A stretch of 6,712 nucleotides of DNA from Gemmatimonadota bacterium (GTDB lineage Bacteria; Gemmatimonadota; Gemmatimonadetes; Gemmatimonadales; GWC2-71-9), in the NCBI GenBank assembly GCA_016880225.1, contig JAEHDT010000294.1, forward strand, positions 1-6,712. Reading direction: 5' to 3'. A model generated the notes under the pieces. That model searched no databases and was not told where the DNA came from. It saw nothing but the letters and a program-made list of their open reading frames with translations. Positions 5,225-6,712 of the stretch are shown one piece after another. Made by a program: the position numbers and the translations under genes. Numbering within the stretch: position 1 is the first letter of the stretch; each line of letters starts with the position of its first letter.

Positions 5225-5752
5225 ATGCCTTTTGCCGACGCCAAGGCGAAGATCGCCCTCGAGCTGAACGGCGAGCCCGTCGAGGTCGCGTTCGCGCCGC
5301 ACAAGACGCTGCTCGAGGTGCTGCGGGAAGATCTCGGGCTCACCGGCACGAAGCACGGCTGCGAGCTGGGCGAGTGCGGCACGTGCACGGTGCTGCTCGA
5401 CGGTGCCCCCGTACTCTCCTGTCTCGTGCTCGGCGTCGCCTGCGCCGGCCGCCGCGTGAAGACGGTGGAGGGCATGGCGCAGGGCGGGCGGCTGCACCCT
5501 CTGCAGGAGGCGTTCGCCGAGCTGGGCGCGGCGCAGTGCGGCTACTGCACGCCGGCGTTCCTGCTCGCCGCCGAGGCGTTGCTCGCGGCGAACCCCAGGC
5601 CCACCCGCGACAACATCAAGCAAGCGCTCGCCGGCAACCTGTGCCGCTGCACCGGCTACATCAAGATCTACGAGGCGGTGGAACTCGCCGCGGCGCGTCT
5701 CTCAGGCGAGCGGGCCGAGCCGGCCCGGGAGACGCTGTATGGGCGCCCGTAA
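5225..5752 (+). CDS. Molybdenum hydroxylase small subunit, two [2Fe-2S] clusters (xanthine dehydrogenase/CO dehydrogenase small-chain family)
   Basis: This is the electron-transfer subunit of a xanthine-oxidase-family molybdenum hydroxylase; it passes electrons from the molybdenum centre through two [2Fe-2S] clusters. The 175-residue protein has the standard two-domain layout. The plant-ferredoxin-like N-terminal domain carries Cys46, Cys51, Cys54 (HGCELGECGTC) and Cys66. The all-helical C-terminal domain carries Cys105 and Cys108 (QCGYC) and Cys140 and Cys142 (NLCRCTGY). All eight cluster ligands are present and the length is typical (about 155-175). There is no Tat or other signal peptide, so the enzyme is probably cytoplasmic. 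Its last 14 bases overlap the start of the molybdopterin-binding subunit gene, fitting a heteromeric complex. The family serves many substrates (purines, CO, nicotinate, aromatic CoA esters), and the small subunit alone does not tell them apart. Confidence 0.95.
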   Translation: MPFADAKAKIALELNGEPVEVAFAPHKTLLEVLREDLGLTGTKHGCELGECGTCTVLLDGAPVLSCLVLGVACAGRRVKTVEGMAQGGRLHPLQEAFAELGAAQCGYCTPAFLLAAEALLAANPRPTRDNIKQALAGNLCRCTGYIKIYEAVELAAARLSGERAEPARETLYGRP

Positions 5753-6712
5753 GCCCCCGCTTCGCGTCGTCGGGAAGGCTCACCGCAAGGTGGACGCGAC
5801 CGCGAAGGTCATGGGCGTCACCCGCTTCGCCGACGACGTCGCGCTCCCCCGCATGCTCTACGCCAGGCTGCTGCGCAGCCCGCATCCCCACGCCCGCGTC
5901 GTCTCGATCGACACGGCGCAGGCTGCCGCGCTCCCGGGCGTGAAGGCGGTGCTCACGGGCAAGGATCTCCCCATCCCGTTCGGCATCCTGCCCGTGAGCC
6001 AGGACGAGCACGCCCTGGCGCTCGACAAAGTCCGCTTCGTGGGCGACCCCGTCGCCGCCGTCGCCGCGACGAGCGAGGAGGCCGCCACCCGGGCGCTGGA
6101 CGTGATGCGCGTCGAATACGAGCCACTCCGCGCCTTTCCTGACGCCCTCGACGCCGTACAGCACGCCGAGCCGCGGATCCACGACTACGCCGACGCGGGG
6201 AACATCCACAAGCTGATCGATCTCGAGTTCGGCGACGTGGACGCCGGATTCGCCGAGGCGGACCTGGTGCGGGAGGACCTGTTCTTCTTCGAGGGGAACA
6301 CGCACCTGCCGATGGAGCAGCACGCCGCCGTCGCGGACTGGTCACCCGACGGCAAGCTCACGTTGTGGAGCTCGACGCAGACGCCGCACTACGTCCACCG
6401 CGCGCTCGCCAAGGTGCTCGAGCTCGCGCCCGCGCGGATCCGCGTGATCGCCACGCCCAACGGCGGCGGCTTTGGCGGCAAGAGCGATCCCTTCAGCCAC
6501 GAGATCGTCGCGGCAAAGCTCGCCATGATGACGGGGCGCCCGGTGAAGATCACGCTGACCCGGGAAGAGGTTTTCTACTGCCACCGCGGGCGTCACCCAA
6601 CCCTGATGTGGGTGAAGACCGGTGTGAAAAAGAATGGCGCGATCACGGGGATGCACTTCAAGTCGCTGCTCGACGGCGGCGGCTACGGCTCCTACGGCGT
6701 GGCGAGCACCTA
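5739..6712 (+). CDS. Molybdenum hydroxylase large subunit, molybdopterin-binding (partial, runs off right edge)
   Basis: This is the catalytic subunit that would bind the molybdopterin cofactor and hydroxylate or reduce the substrate. The first 324 residues are present; the full-length family is usually about 750-800. The N-terminal a/b-hammerhead domain spans about 10-130 (KVMGVTRFADDV, LLRSPHPHARV, VRFVGDPVAAVAA). The cofactor-binding domain begins around 150, with PMEQHA (191-196) and the hallmark GGGFGGK loop (242-248), followed by TREEVFYCHRGRHP (274-287) and LDGGGYGSYG (311-320). ATG 5739 is backed by GGGAG at 5727-5731, seven bases upstream and inside the small-subunit gene. There is no Tat signal. 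The YCHRGRHP stretch brings to mind 4-hydroxybenzoyl-CoA reductase alpha-like members, but substrate cannot be fixed from this fragment. No FAD-binding subunit lies between this gene and the small subunit; it may follow downstream or be absent. Confidence 0.93.
   Translation, partial: MGARKPPLRVVGKAHRKVDATAKVMGVTRFADDVALPRMLYARLLRSPHPHARVVSIDTAQAAALPGVKAVLTGKDLPIPFGILPVSQDEHALALDKVRFVGDPVAAVAATSEEAATRALDVMRVEYEPLRAFPDALDAVQHAEPRIHDYADAGNIHKLIDLEFGDVDAGFAEADLVREDLFFFEGNTHLPMEQHAAVADWSPDGKLTLWSSTQTPHYVHRALAKVLELAPARIRVIATPNGGGFGGKSDPFSHEIVAAKLAMMTGRPVKITLTREEVFYCHRGRHPTLMWVKTGVKKNGAITGMHFKSLLDGGGYGSYGVAST

Noticed and set aside
3880..5475. 531-codon minus-strand frame covering the dipeptidase and part of the small-subunit gene
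   Set aside because: It is an alternative frame of the dipeptidase strand without family motifs; all M19 motifs lie in the frame ending at 3924.

Overview
The window is very GC-rich. Its genes show strong G/C third-position bias, GTG as well as ATG starts, and short stop/start overlaps, so it looks like a chromosomal segment of a high-GC Gram-negative bacterium. The ...ALSAQ signal-peptide end of the dipeptidase and the general gene style would suit Gemmatimonadota or a similar soil phylum. That assignment is an impression from sequence style, not a demonstrated placement. No RNA genes, insertion sequences or CRISPR arrays were seen. Both window ends cut through genes.

Left part (1-587): two minus-strand genes. 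One is the N-terminal 74 residues of a multi-pass membrane protein that runs off the left edge. The other is a 71-residue four-cysteine protein of unknown function. They diverge from the next operon across a compact control region (523-587). This region holds a -10-like heptamer readable on both strands, a 6-bp-arm inverted repeat, and a small hairpin that would cover the purine tract before ATG 588.

Centre (588-3867): a tight three-gene plus-strand operon. It encodes an Hpt-receiver phosphorelay protein, a membrane-anchored HEAT-repeat protein and a processive-type family 2 glycosyltransferase of the PgaC/cellulose synthase/hyaluronan synthase kind. Both junctions are 4-base GTGA overlaps, so the three proteins are probably made in coordinated amounts. 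The likely theme is phosphorelay-controlled synthesis or export of a surface polysaccharide, with the HEAT protein as an adaptor. This module is the most interesting part of the window. The polymer, the cognate kinase and any outer-membrane export partner are not visible.

Right part (3868-6712): the operon converges on a minus-strand gene for a secreted M19 (renal-type) dipeptidase with a complete set of zinc ligands. A 74-base gap separates that gene from a divergent pair encoding a molybdenum hydroxylase. The first of the pair is a complete two-[2Fe-2S] small subunit. It overlaps by 14 bases the start of the molybdopterin-binding large subunit, whose first 324 residues are present before the right edge. 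The substrate is not determined, though aromatic-CoA reductase-like or xanthine dehydrogenase-like enzymes are candidates. These metabolic genes have no obvious link to the polysaccharide module.
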